Shown: piece by piece, positions 1 to 5,050 of the stretch
Layout of the letters: each line of letters begins with the position of its first letter
How positions within the stretch are numbered: position 1 is the stretch's first letter
Assembly (NCBI GenBank): GCA_027009605.1
Contig: JALVCY010000101.1
Location: 1-5,050 of the forward strand
Direction: 5' to 3'
Length of the DNA: 5,050 bases
From: Saprospiraceae bacterium
GTDB lineage: Bacteria > Bacteroidota > Bacteroidia > Chitinophagales > Saprospiraceae
The notes under the pieces: generated by a model
Database searches by the model: none
Told to the model about the DNA's origin: nothing
The model's input: only the letters and a program-made list of their open reading frames with translations
Made by a program: the position numbers and the translations under genes

Positions 1-30
1 AATATCCTTTAAAATAGGGACTTGCCGGCT

Positions 31-205
31 TGGTAGCAGCCAAATTTATTTGGCTGAAATAAGCTTGATCTCCTTCTCCCGAATAAATTCGGAAGTACCG
101 GCAAGATTCAGCCAAGCATTGGGCTTGCTTTACCGTTGGTTTTAACCAACGGATTAGAAGCAAGTCTATTAGGGGCTTTAGCCCCATTTGGTTACCCCAA
201 AAAAA
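31..205. repeat. Upstream diverged copy of the ~150-bp hairpin repeat
   Basis: This segment has the same order of palindromes as the array after prfB. They are: stem CAGCCAAAT with centre TT (37-56); stem CCGAAT with centre AA (79-92); CTTGCTT at 124-130 pairing with AAGCAAG at 158-164; and GGGGCT-TT-AGCCCC (172-185). It opens with TGGTAGCAGCC and ends with CATTTGGTTACCC followed by an A-rich tract, and the last array unit (to about 2030) ends the same way. It differs from the array units by an extra 20-bp perfect palindrome (133-152) inside the third hairpin and by scattered substitutions. I see no coding potential. The left boundary is uncertain because CTTGCCGG at 21-28 may belong to a neighbouring partial unit. 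Confidence 0.85.
124..164. repeat. Nested inverted repeat, long hairpin or cruciform
   Basis: The outer arms CTTGCTT (124-130) and AAGCAAG (158-164) are perfect complements. Between them lies a perfect 9-bp inverted repeat, CCGTTGGTT / AACCAACGG (133-141 / 144-152), with a TT centre. The two stems are separated by 2 bases on one side and 5 on the other, so together they could fold as one interrupted 16-bp hairpin. An alternative short hairpin CAAGC (113-117) / GCTTG (123-127) competes with the outer stem. There is no T-run after it, so it is not a textbook terminator. Confidence 0.8.
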
Positions 206-352
206 TAAAAGTCAGAAAATTATGTCTGAGTAAAAATATTTAAGACTTCGGTACTTCGTTAAACTACTGAAACATTTTGGAACTAAAATTCCAAAACCAT
301 TAAGCGGCAAAGCCAAAACAATCTAATTTTCCGTGTAAACTAAAAAAAATCC
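206..352. other. A/T-rich intergenic stretch without a gene
   Basis: Between the upstream repeat copy and the prfB promoter I see no supported gene. The notable structure is a perfect 8-bp stem TTTTGGAA (275-282) / TTCCAAAA (289-296) with a 6-base loop. A weak GGC-AAA-GCC hairpin at 305-313 loosely resembles the GCTAAAGC palindromes found later. Neither is followed by a T-tract on either strand, so termination is not supported. The short direct repeat ACTTCG at 245-250 and 253-258 is probably chance. Confidence 0.6.
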
Positions 353-360
353 TATCTTTG
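353..360 (+). promoter_or_regulatory. Probable -7 box of the prfB promoter (TATCTTTG)
   Basis: TATCTTTG matches the Bacteroidota housekeeping -7 consensus TAnnTTTG exactly. It lies 40 bases before the prfB ATG, which would put the transcription start near 366-368 and give a leader of about 35 bases. A clear -33 TTG is not visible at the expected distance: the region around 326-335 reads TTTTCCGTG. The upstream element is therefore weak or absent. An A-rich run (341-349) precedes the box. The call rests on the motif and its position only. Confidence 0.55.
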
Positions 361-400
361 CCCTTCATTTTGCCGAAAGGCTCTATAACGAATACAAAAA

Positions 401-1490
401 ATGACTGCAGAACAACTTAAATCCCTTGAAAGCAGAGTCCAATCTGTTAGGGAATACCTTTGACGTCGATCGAAGATTGATTGAAATTGAAGATTTAGAC
501 CGGGAAACTTACTCACCGGAATTCTGGAACGACTCTAAACGTGCCGAAAAAATTAGTAAAGAACTCTCTACACACAAACGCATCGTCAAGGATTTTAAGA
601 CCTTAAACGAGCAATTGGAAGACTTGGAAGTGCTTTATGAGTTTCAGCAACTGGGCGAAGAATCCGAAGATGTGGTAGAAGCGGCTTACGCCAAATTGGT
701 CAAAACGCTGGATGACCTGGAGTTCAAAATGACCTTGGATAAGGAAGAAGACCATTTGAGTTGTATTTTGACCATCAATAGTGGCGCCGGTGGGACAGAA
801 GCCAATGATTGGTCAGAAATGCTCTTCCGGATGTATGTCATGTGGGGTGAAAAATCCGGCTATAAAATTACCGAATTGGGCCGTGTACCCGGCGATGTGG
901 CCGGGGTCAAGTCCGTAACCTTGGAGTTTGAAGGCGAATATGCCTACGGCTACCTTAAAGGAGAAAACGGCGTACATAGATTGGTCAGAGTCAGTCCGTT
1001 CAACGCTCAAGGAAAACGCCAAACATCTTTTGCTTCGGTTTTTGTCTATCCACTAATCGACAATACCATCGAAATCGACATCAATCCGGCCGACCTAAAA
1101 GTAGATACTTTTCGCGCAAGCGGTGCCGGCGGACAGCACGTCAATAAAACCGAATCGGCTATCAGAATCACCCATATCCCTTCGGGTGTCGTTGCCGAAT
1201 GCCAAGACCAACGCTCCCAACACCGAAACCGGGATAAAGCCATGCAAATGCTTAAATCCCGACTCTATGATATCGAACTCCAAAAACAACACGCCGAAAG
1301 AGACGAAATCGAAGCCGGTAAAACCAAAATCGAATGGGGCTCCCAAATCCGCTCCTACGTCTTAGATGATCGCCGGGTCAAAGACCATCGTACCAATTAT
1401 GAAACTCGCAATACAGATGCCGTACTGAATGGTGGGCTAGATCCATTTATTAAGGCTTATTTGGCTTGGAATAGTGGGAAACTGGTGTAG
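401..1490 (+). CDS. prfB: Peptide chain release factor 2 (RF2), made by +1 programmed frameshift
   Basis: RF2 recognises UGA and UAA stop codons in the ribosomal A site and triggers hydrolysis of peptidyl-tRNA. The coding sequence is joined 401-460 and 462-1490, skipping T461, and gives 362 residues against 365 in E. coli. It starts at ATG 401, preceded by an A-rich leader with no Shine-Dalgarno, as is usual in Bacteroidota. The first 20 codons end in CTT followed by in-frame TGA (461-463); after the shift the protein continues ...REYLDVDRRL. Visible landmarks are the coiled N-terminal domain (about 1-110), the PCRF region with AGGTEANDWSEML, the RF2-specific stop-codon-reading tripeptide SPF (198-200, bases 993-1001), the catalytic GGQ loop (243-245, bases 1128-1136), and the conserved C-terminal WGSQIRSYVLDD block. 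Residue 239, equivalent to E. coli 246, is Ala, the usual residue rather than the K-12 Thr. A reading that starts only at TTG 426 would miss the true N-terminus. Identification is very secure. Confidence 0.97.
449..464 (+). promoter_or_regulatory. prfB +1 programmed frameshift site
   Basis: The bases read AGG GAA TAC CTT TGA C, aligning codon for codon with the E. coli site AGG GGG TAT CTT TGA C. The slippery codon CTT (458-460), the in-frame TGA (461-463) and the following C (464) are all kept. In the family, low RF2 lets the ribosome pause at UGA and slip forward one base, so RF2 controls its own level. The upstream stimulator, in E. coli a strong internal Shine-Dalgarno AGGGGG, is here only AGGGA, so its pairing with 16S rRNA would be weaker. 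Frame +1 opens directly into the conserved RF2 body, which makes a sequencing error unlikely. Confidence 0.95.
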
Positions 1491-1497
1491 TGCATCA

Positions 1498-1569
1498 TTT
1501 ACCGTTGGTTTTACTTTGCCGGACAAGAAGCAAAACTCTTAGGGGCTTTAGCCCCATTGACTGTTTTTT
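1498..1569. repeat. Partial repeat unit (3' half) just after prfB
   Basis: This unit begins 7 bases after the prfB stop. Its first 16 bases (1498-1513) match 129-144 of the upstream copy, including the left arm only of the extra palindrome found there. It then switches to the array version (CTTTGCCGGACAAGAAGC) and continues through GGGGCT-TT-AGCCCC (1542-1555) and T6 (1564-1569). It therefore looks like a mosaic or deletion remnant of the two versions of the repeat. Confidence 0.8.
1542..1569 (+). terminator. Possible terminator-like hairpin with T-run after prfB
   Basis: The 6-bp stem GGGGCT / AGCCCC with a TT centre is followed 8 bases later by TTTTTT (1564-1569). It is the first G/C-rich hairpin downstream of the prfB stop, 51 bases away. 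The gap between stem and T-run is too long for a textbook intrinsic terminator, and the same module recurs at 1842-1869 as part of the repeat. Termination here is a guess based on position between convergent genes. Confidence 0.25.
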
Positions 1570-1716
1570 GGTAGCAGCCAAATTTATTTGGCTGAAATAA
1601 GCTGACTCTCCATCTCCCAAATGAATTCGGAAGTACCGGCGAGATTTAGCGCCAAGCTTTGGGCTTGCTTTGCCGACAAGAAGCAAAACTCTTAGGGGCT
1701 TTAGCCCCATTGACTT
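1570..1716. repeat. Tandem repeat unit 1 (147 bp)
   Basis: This is a full unit from GGTAGCAGCC to CCCCATTGACTT. It holds the CAGCCAAAT palindrome (1575-1594), an imperfect CCAAAT-GA-ATTCGG (1617-1630, one mismatch), TTGCTT / AAGCAA (1665-1670 / 1681-1686) and GGGGCT-TT-AGCCCC (1695-1708). It differs from unit 2 by three substitutions and a 6-base shortening in the T-rich junction, so the duplication is recent. Confidence 0.92.
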
Positions 1717-1869
1717 GGTAGCAGCCAAATTTATTTGGCTGACAAAAGCTGACTCTCCATCTCCCAAATGAATTCGGAAGTACCGGCGAGATTCAGCGCC
1801 AAGCTTTGGGCTTGCTTTGCCGACAAGAAGCAAAACTCTTAGGGGCTTTAGCCCCATTGACTGTTTTTT
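1717..1869. repeat. Tandem repeat unit 2 (153 bp)
   Basis: This full unit has the palindromes at 1722-1741, 1764-1777 (imperfect) and 1842-1855, and ends in TTTTTT (1864-1869). It is nearly identical to unit 1, with changes only just after the first palindrome (two bases), one T/C difference in the GAGATT(C/T)AGC stretch, and the junction indel. Both unit lengths are multiples of three, which leaves a minus-strand frame open by chance. Confidence 0.92.
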
Positions 1870-2030
1870 GGTAGCAGCCAAATTTATTTGGCTGAAATAA
1901 GCTTGCTCTCCACTTTCCGAATGAATTCGGAAGTACCGGCGAGATTCAGCGCCAAGCTTTGGGCTTGCTTTGCCGGACAGAAAGCAAAACTACTTGGGGC
2001 TTTAGCCCCATTTGGTTACCCAAAAAATAA
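1870..2030. repeat. Tandem repeat unit 3, terminal unit of the array
   Basis: This unit has the palindromes CAGCCAAAT (1875-1894), a perfect CCGAAT-GA-ATTCGG (1917-1930) and GGGGCT-TT-AGCCCC (1996-2009). It is more diverged from units 1 and 2. AAGCTTGCTCTCC resembles the upstream copy's AAGCTTGATCTCC, and the unit ends in CATTTGGTTACCC plus an A-rich tail, exactly as the copy before prfB does. That shared ending marks the probable right boundary of the element. Confidence 0.9.
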
Positions 2031-2036
2031 AATAAT

Positions 2037-2051
2037 GCGGCTAAAGCCGGC
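2037..2051. repeat. Short palindrome with GCTAAAGC core
   Basis: CGGCT / AGCCG (2038-2042 / 2045-2049) is a perfect 5-bp inverted repeat with an AA centre. Its GGCTAAAGCC core is the reverse complement of the GGCTTTAGCC core found in the big repeat, which suggests the two belong to one family of intergenic palindromes. A T-run at 2063-2069 follows, but it is 13 bases from the stem. Confidence 0.7.
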
Positions 2052-2071
2052 TTCCCACTTAGTTTTTTTAT

Positions 2072-2134
2072 CCGTCAGCTAAAGCAGACGGTAAAAGCTA
2101 AAGCAGACGGTAAAAGCTAAAGCAGGCGGTAAAA
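2072..2134. repeat. Three 19-bp direct repeats led by a palindrome
   Basis: The unit GCTAAAGCAGACGGTAAAA occurs at 2078-2096, 2097-2115 and 2116-2134; the third has one A-to-G change (GCAGGCGG). A degenerate fourth start, ACTAAATTCAGG, follows. The first unit is preceded by CCGTCA, which makes 2072-2091 a near-perfect palindrome: CCGTC and GCT pair with AGC and GACGG around AA, with one A/A mismatch. The repeats lie beyond the 3' end of the minus-strand gene. They are too few and have no spacers, so this is not CRISPR. Confidence 0.85.
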
Positions 2135-2177
2135 ACTAAATTCAGGAGCGGGCTCATTCATGGTATGCACACCATCG

Positions 2178-4508
2178 TCACTCCACACTAAGCAGCCCAA
2201 ATTTTACTTTTTCTCCCACCATTACGGCATAATGGTAACTTCCTTTGGCAAGACGTTGAATATCTAATTTTGCATTGAGTTGGGTGGTTGCCGGCCATTT
2301 TGCTTGATAGACTTGGCGACCGAGTGCATCCCAAATTAGGCATTTAACGGGTGAAGCTTGTGGGGTTTGAATTTGCAGGGTACAGCTTCCATGACTAGGG
2401 TTGGGAAATAATTCCAGACTAAAATTACCTTGCAAATCAGTAGAACCGGTAATAAATAAACTCCGGCTAATAGTATCAGACCCACATTCGTTGGTAGCCA
2501 CCAAAACAATATTGTAATTACCGCTTGAATTAGAAAATTCGTGAATGGGATTTTCTTCGGTAGAATTCGTCCCATCCCCAAAATCCCACCAATAACTTTG
2601 GGCATCCGTACTATGGTTTTCGGTAGTAATCGTTAGGTCGGTTACTGAAAAATTGTATTCAGCATCCGGCACATCTTTCGCTACGATGGAGACCGGAATA
2701 GATACGCCATTAAAATTTAGTTGGGATTCAAATTCCCCTTTCGTCTGATAGGTTACCCAAACATCTTGCTCTTGTGAAGTGGCCGGCGAGCCACCCGGAA
2801 AAAGCCAATTGAAATTGGTCAAGGCTTCAGCGGTATAATGCACCGTAAATGGTACACAGGCTTCTTGCTTATCAACATGCGGGATGGCACTCACTAAAGT
2901 ATTCCAAGTAGTATTGGTAACGATGGGCGGATTCAAATCAAAAAATATGCTTGCCGTATTTTCAATTTTAGTCTTTTCCGGAAGGTTCGCTTTTGGCATA
3001 ATGGCATACTCCACAAAGCCGCCGGCTCCCGGTGCTAAAAAAATAGAATCAAACGCAAATGTAATCACTCCGTCTCTCAAGGAAGGTTGTACGGAATGAC
3101 TCGAATTAACTACATGTAAACTATTGACATCCAAATTGTTATCTAATTTATCTTCCACTACAATATTCACAGCTTCGGCATTGCCTTCATTTTCAAAGTG
3201 AATTCGATATTGCAATTCAGTTCCAAATAGAGTCAGGTGTTGTTCCCCTACGCCGGCCGGCATGACCAGCTTGTCATTCGGGTCAAAGGCGCAGTGGACG
3301 ACGGGTATAAAAGAGTAAGTATCTTTCAAGACATCGACCCCATTTTGGTCAATATAGACTTGCGCCAAAAAATGCAATTCCGTACCGATATAATTTTCAT
3401 CCGGCATCAAAAAAGTCATGACTCCTTCAAACCTTTCGTAAAGTGGCAAAATCTCATTATACGTCCACGTAATCGTATGCTGGCTAGCATCATGGATTCC
3501 GTCCGTTGCGACGAAGGAGCAGAGTGTATCATAGGTAACGACAATTTTTCCATGTTCCGGATAAGTACCGGTATTGGCAATTAAATTGGTAAAACTGACT
3601 TCCGTGTTACACCGTGGGGGTTCATAAGGTATATAAATATTCATGCCATGATGCTGGTAGTTTGGATACATTCCATATTCGATTTCCGTCAGGGTATTGG
3701 GCTCTCCGGGCACGGATACAGAAGCATTATTGGTGGTCAACTGCCAAGCCGGATCTACTACCCAATCAAAAGTATGTAACACACCAAAATCCATGTATTT
3801 ATAATATTTTCCGAAAGGGGCAAACAAGGTTTCACCGGTGGGGCTAACAGTCACTTTTTGGGCAACCTGCTTGGTCATTAAGGGCTCTTCCAAGTCTTTG
3901 ACTTGATCCTGATCATAATCGTAATAAAACAGACCGGTAACCTTGCCAAAAGTACAATCTTGGTCAACCGTGAAAGCAAATATATCATCACATCCCGAAT
4001 AGGCATCCCAGACCCACAGCAAATAATTCCCTTTTTCATAAATAACCAAATCAGCATTCGAAATCGTTCCATAGGGCGTTTTCCATTGATAATGACCGGT
4101 ACTCCCCATATCAACATGCAGAGTATCCCCACAAAGCGGTGGATTATTTGGCATCGAAACATAATAAACGGGAGACGAAAAATTACCCGTAACATGAACT
4201 GTCTGAATCGTCGTATCATGTGCCACCGTATCCACGCCAACTAAAAAATAATCCCCAACGTAATTAATTTCAATGGCATTCGTGTCCGAAATCGAGCCAT
4301 CAGGCAACACCCAATACAAAATGACACTATCTGCCGGGGAATATCCATATACTTCATAGCTCGACTTGTAGCAATTCAATTCAAAAATGGTATCCGGATC
4401 CACATGTATTTCCGGCGGCGGGGGCGGTAAAATGGCAGTTTTATTGGCTTTGATTGAGCCAAAGGAAAAGAGTAGGATAAAAATGAGAAAGGCAGGCAAA
4501 CGTTTCAT
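2178..4508 (-). CDS. Secreted multidomain protein with DUF7619-like, PKD and T9SS type A sorting domains
   Basis: This complete 776-residue protein is predicted to cross the inner membrane by Sec and the outer membrane by the type IX system. A signal peptide covers 1-21 (Lys2-Arg3, hydrophobic core, likely cut after SIKA) and is followed by five prolines (28-32). Residues 35-180 look like beta-rich Ig-like modules. Residues 186-282 resemble an SdrD B/Cna-B-like module with an EF-hand-like loop (D197, D199, D201, D205, E208). About 283-400 is a DUF11-like beta domain. DFPNDK-type CAFDPNDK (406-413) leads into a DUF7619-like domain (about 425-538) ending IFFDLNPPIVTNTT. Two PKD domains follow (about 541-610 with NWLFPGGSPA, about 612-688 with WWDFGDGT), then a type A sorting domain (about 695-776, FPNPSHG). 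No catalytic domain is seen; adhesion or a structural surface role is inference. The ATG start lacks a Shine-Dalgarno. It lies 80 bp downstream of another secreted-protein gene on the same strand. Confidence 0.9.
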   Translation of the reverse strand: MKRLPAFLIFILLFSFGSIKANKTAILPPPPPEIHVDPDTIFELNCYKSSYEVYGYSPADSVILYWVLPDGSISDTNAIEINYVGDYFLVGVDTVAHDTTIQTVHVTGNFSSPVYYVSMPNNPPLCGDTLHVDMGSTGHYQWKTPYGTISNADLVIYEKGNYLLWVWDAYSGCDDIFAFTVDQDCTFGKVTGLFYYDYDQDQVKDLEEPLMTKQVAQKVTVSPTGETLFAPFGKYYKYMDFGVLHTFDWVVDPAWQLTTNNASVSVPGEPNTLTEIEYGMYPNYQHHGMNIYIPYEPPRCNTEVSFTNLIANTGTYPEHGKIVVTYDTLCSFVATDGIHDASQHTITWTYNEILPLYERFEGVMTFLMPDENYIGTELHFLAQVYIDQNGVDVLKDTYSFIPVVHCAFDPNDKLVMPAGVGEQHLTLFGTELQYRIHFENEGNAEAVNIVVEDKLDNNLDVNSLHVVNSSHSVQPSLRDGVITFAFDSIFLAPGAGGFVEYAIMPKANLPEKTKIENTASIFFDLNPPIVTNTTWNTLVSAIPHVDKQEACVPFTVHYTAEALTNFNWLFPGGSPATSQEQDVWVTYQTKGEFESQLNFNGVSIPVSIVAKDVPDAEYNFSVTDLTITTENHSTDAQSYWWDFGDGTNSTEENPIHEFSNSSGNYNIVLVATNECGSDTISRSLFITGSTDLQGNFSLELFPNPSHGSCTLQIQTPQASPVKCLIWDALGRQVYQAKWPATTQLNAKLDIQRLAKGSYHYAVMVGEKVKFGLLSVE

Positions 4509-4510
4509 GA

Positions 4511-4538
4511 TGGCTATTTTTGTTCAATTTTTTAGCCA
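4511..4538 (-). promoter_or_regulatory. Inverted repeat in the leader of the 776-residue gene
   Basis: TGGCTA (4511-4516) and TAGCCA (4533-4538) are perfect complements separated by 16 A/T-rich bases, and the stem ends two bases before the start codon on the minus strand. In RNA it could fold next to the initiation site. Six base pairs with a large loop is weak, so chance is a serious alternative. Confidence 0.25.
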
Positions 4539-4588
4539 ATAGATATGATAAATTTGCTTTATGCTGCCTGCAAGTCATTTTTGTTTAT

Positions 4589-5050
4589 TTATCGCTTTAT
4601 CTGAAAATACCCGCTAAACGTCCGGCCCGCTTCATCATTCAGTCGTAGGACATAGTAATACGTCCCGTCCGGCAAGTACTTATCTCTCCATCTGCCGTCC
4701 CATTTATTGCGGTAGGTTTTGGTGTGATAGACTAGGTTGCCCCAACGATTGAATATCGTTAATTCATTGTTCGGATATTTTTCGATATTGGCGATATAGA
4801 AGGCATCATTTACACCGTCGCCGTTGGGGGATACTGCCGTAAAAATCACAATGTCATCACATTCTATACAAATATTTAATTCTGTCGAAACACATCCGTT
4901 TGGATTACAAAATTCATAAACCAATTCTTCTGTGCGTTCACAAATATTGGACGTAGGCGTATAAGTAATGGTCAAATCCGGGTTGATTTCGATGTTACCA
5001 TACATGGGTTCTGTCAAGAAATACAAGCTATCTACCCCACCCCAAGTGCC
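4589..5050 (-). CDS. C-terminal part of a secreted protein with a T9SS type B (gliding-motility-associated) sorting domain
   Basis: The frame is open to the window edge, so the true start lies outside; 153 residues plus the stop are present. An internal TTG at 5026 is not a credible start. Residues 10-64 resemble an Ig/cadherin-like repeat (GNIEINPDLTITYTP at 18-32) with five cysteines (37, 48, 53, 61, 64). From about 74 to the end is the CHU_C / TIGR04131-type domain, with SPNGDGVND (74-82), FNRWGNLVY (100-108), WDG (117-119) and PDGTYYY (127-133), ending in FQIKR. In characterised Bacteroidota, this domain directs cargo across the outer membrane through the type IX system, and such cargo is often large and repetitive. 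The gene precedes the 776-residue gene by 80 bp on the same strand, so co-transcription is possible. The function of the whole protein cannot be told from this end. Confidence 0.92.
   Translation of the reverse strand, partial: GTWGGVDSLYFLTEPMYGNIEINPDLTITYTPTSNICERTEELVYEFCNPNGCVSTELNICIECDDIVIFTAVSPNGDGVNDAFYIANIEKYPNNELTIFNRWGNLVYHTKTYRNKWDGRWRDKYLPDGTYYYVLRLNDEAGRTFSGYFQIKR

Noticed and set aside
461..463. In-frame TGA as a sign of a pseudogene or sequencing error
   Set aside because: Position, codon context and the downstream frame match the known programmed frameshift of prfB.
426..1490. prfB starting at TTG 426 as a single-frame 354-residue protein
   Set aside because: The ATG at 401 gives an RF2-like N-terminus that ends precisely at the canonical CTT-TGA-C shift site; the bases between 426 and 461 read in the second frame do not look like RF2.
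1495..1881. A minus-strand open frame of 128 codons with an internally repeated protein sequence (SMGLKPLRVLLLV repeated)
   Set aside because: It is a by-product of the tandem repeat: the units are 147 and 153 bp, both multiples of three, so one stop-free frame stays open. It starts at TTG with no support, the frame runs on upstream to about 1990 without a start, and its sequence is dominated by palindromes rather than codon-like variation.
1888..2082. A plus-strand open frame of 64 codons
   Set aside because: It lies across the last repeat unit and the GCTAAAGC palindromes, has no recognisable product, and has no support beyond its length.
2072..2134. CRISPR array
   Set aside because: The 19-bp units are directly adjacent with no unique spacers, and no cas gene is visible.
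2160..2175. ATGGT / ACCAT inverted repeat as a terminator just after the 776-residue gene
   Set aside because: The stem is only five base pairs, A/T-containing, and no T-run follows on the minus strand.
3903..4244. Long open frames on both strands inside the 776-residue gene
   Set aside because: They are shadows of the real gene, which has a signal peptide, recognisable domains in order and a sorting domain.
4545..4573. Promoter for the 776-residue gene (TTG on the minus strand at 4571-4573, TATCAT at 4545-4550)
   Set aside because: The spacing is plausible (20 bases), but the -7 part matches TAnnTTTG poorly, so the gene may equally be read from the upstream gene's promoter.

Overview
The window looks like chromosomal DNA of a member of the Bacteroidota. 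Two genes carry C-terminal sorting domains of the type IX secretion system, a phylum hallmark. Start codons lack Shine-Dalgarno sequences and have A-rich leaders, and the best promoter match is a Bacteroidota TAnnTTTG box. The domain mix (DUF7619-like, PKD, SdrD-B-like) would suit Saprospiria or a related class, but that finer placement is only a guess.

Layout. 1-400: intergenic, with one diverged copy of a hairpin-rich repeat (31-205), a stretch without genes, and a promoter. 401-1490 (+): prfB, peptide chain release factor 2, in two frames joined by the classical +1 programmed frameshift at CTT-TGA-C. It is a complete 362-residue protein once the shift is read. 1491-2177: a 687-base space between convergent genes, filled by a tandem array of the same repeat seen before prfB (one partial and three full units of about 150 bp), then a separate GCTAAAGC palindrome and three copies of a 19-bp repeat. 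2178-4508 (-): a 776-residue secreted multidomain protein with a type A T9SS sorting domain. 4589-5050 (-): the C-terminal 153 residues of another secreted protein with a type B (gliding-motility-associated) sorting domain, whose 5' end lies outside the window.

How the parts relate. prfB is a housekeeping gene whose frameshift couples its synthesis to its own product, because RF2 is the factor that reads the in-frame UGA. The two minus-strand genes are neighbouring surface or exported proteins, 80 bp apart and possibly co-transcribed. No enzyme domain is visible in either. The repeats surround prfB in direct orientation and are the least explained part of the window. They consist of short perfect palindromes, nearly all with a two-base centre, and look like a REP/MITE-like non-coding family rather than genes. 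I saw no CRISPR array, transposase, tRNA, rRNA or defence system.
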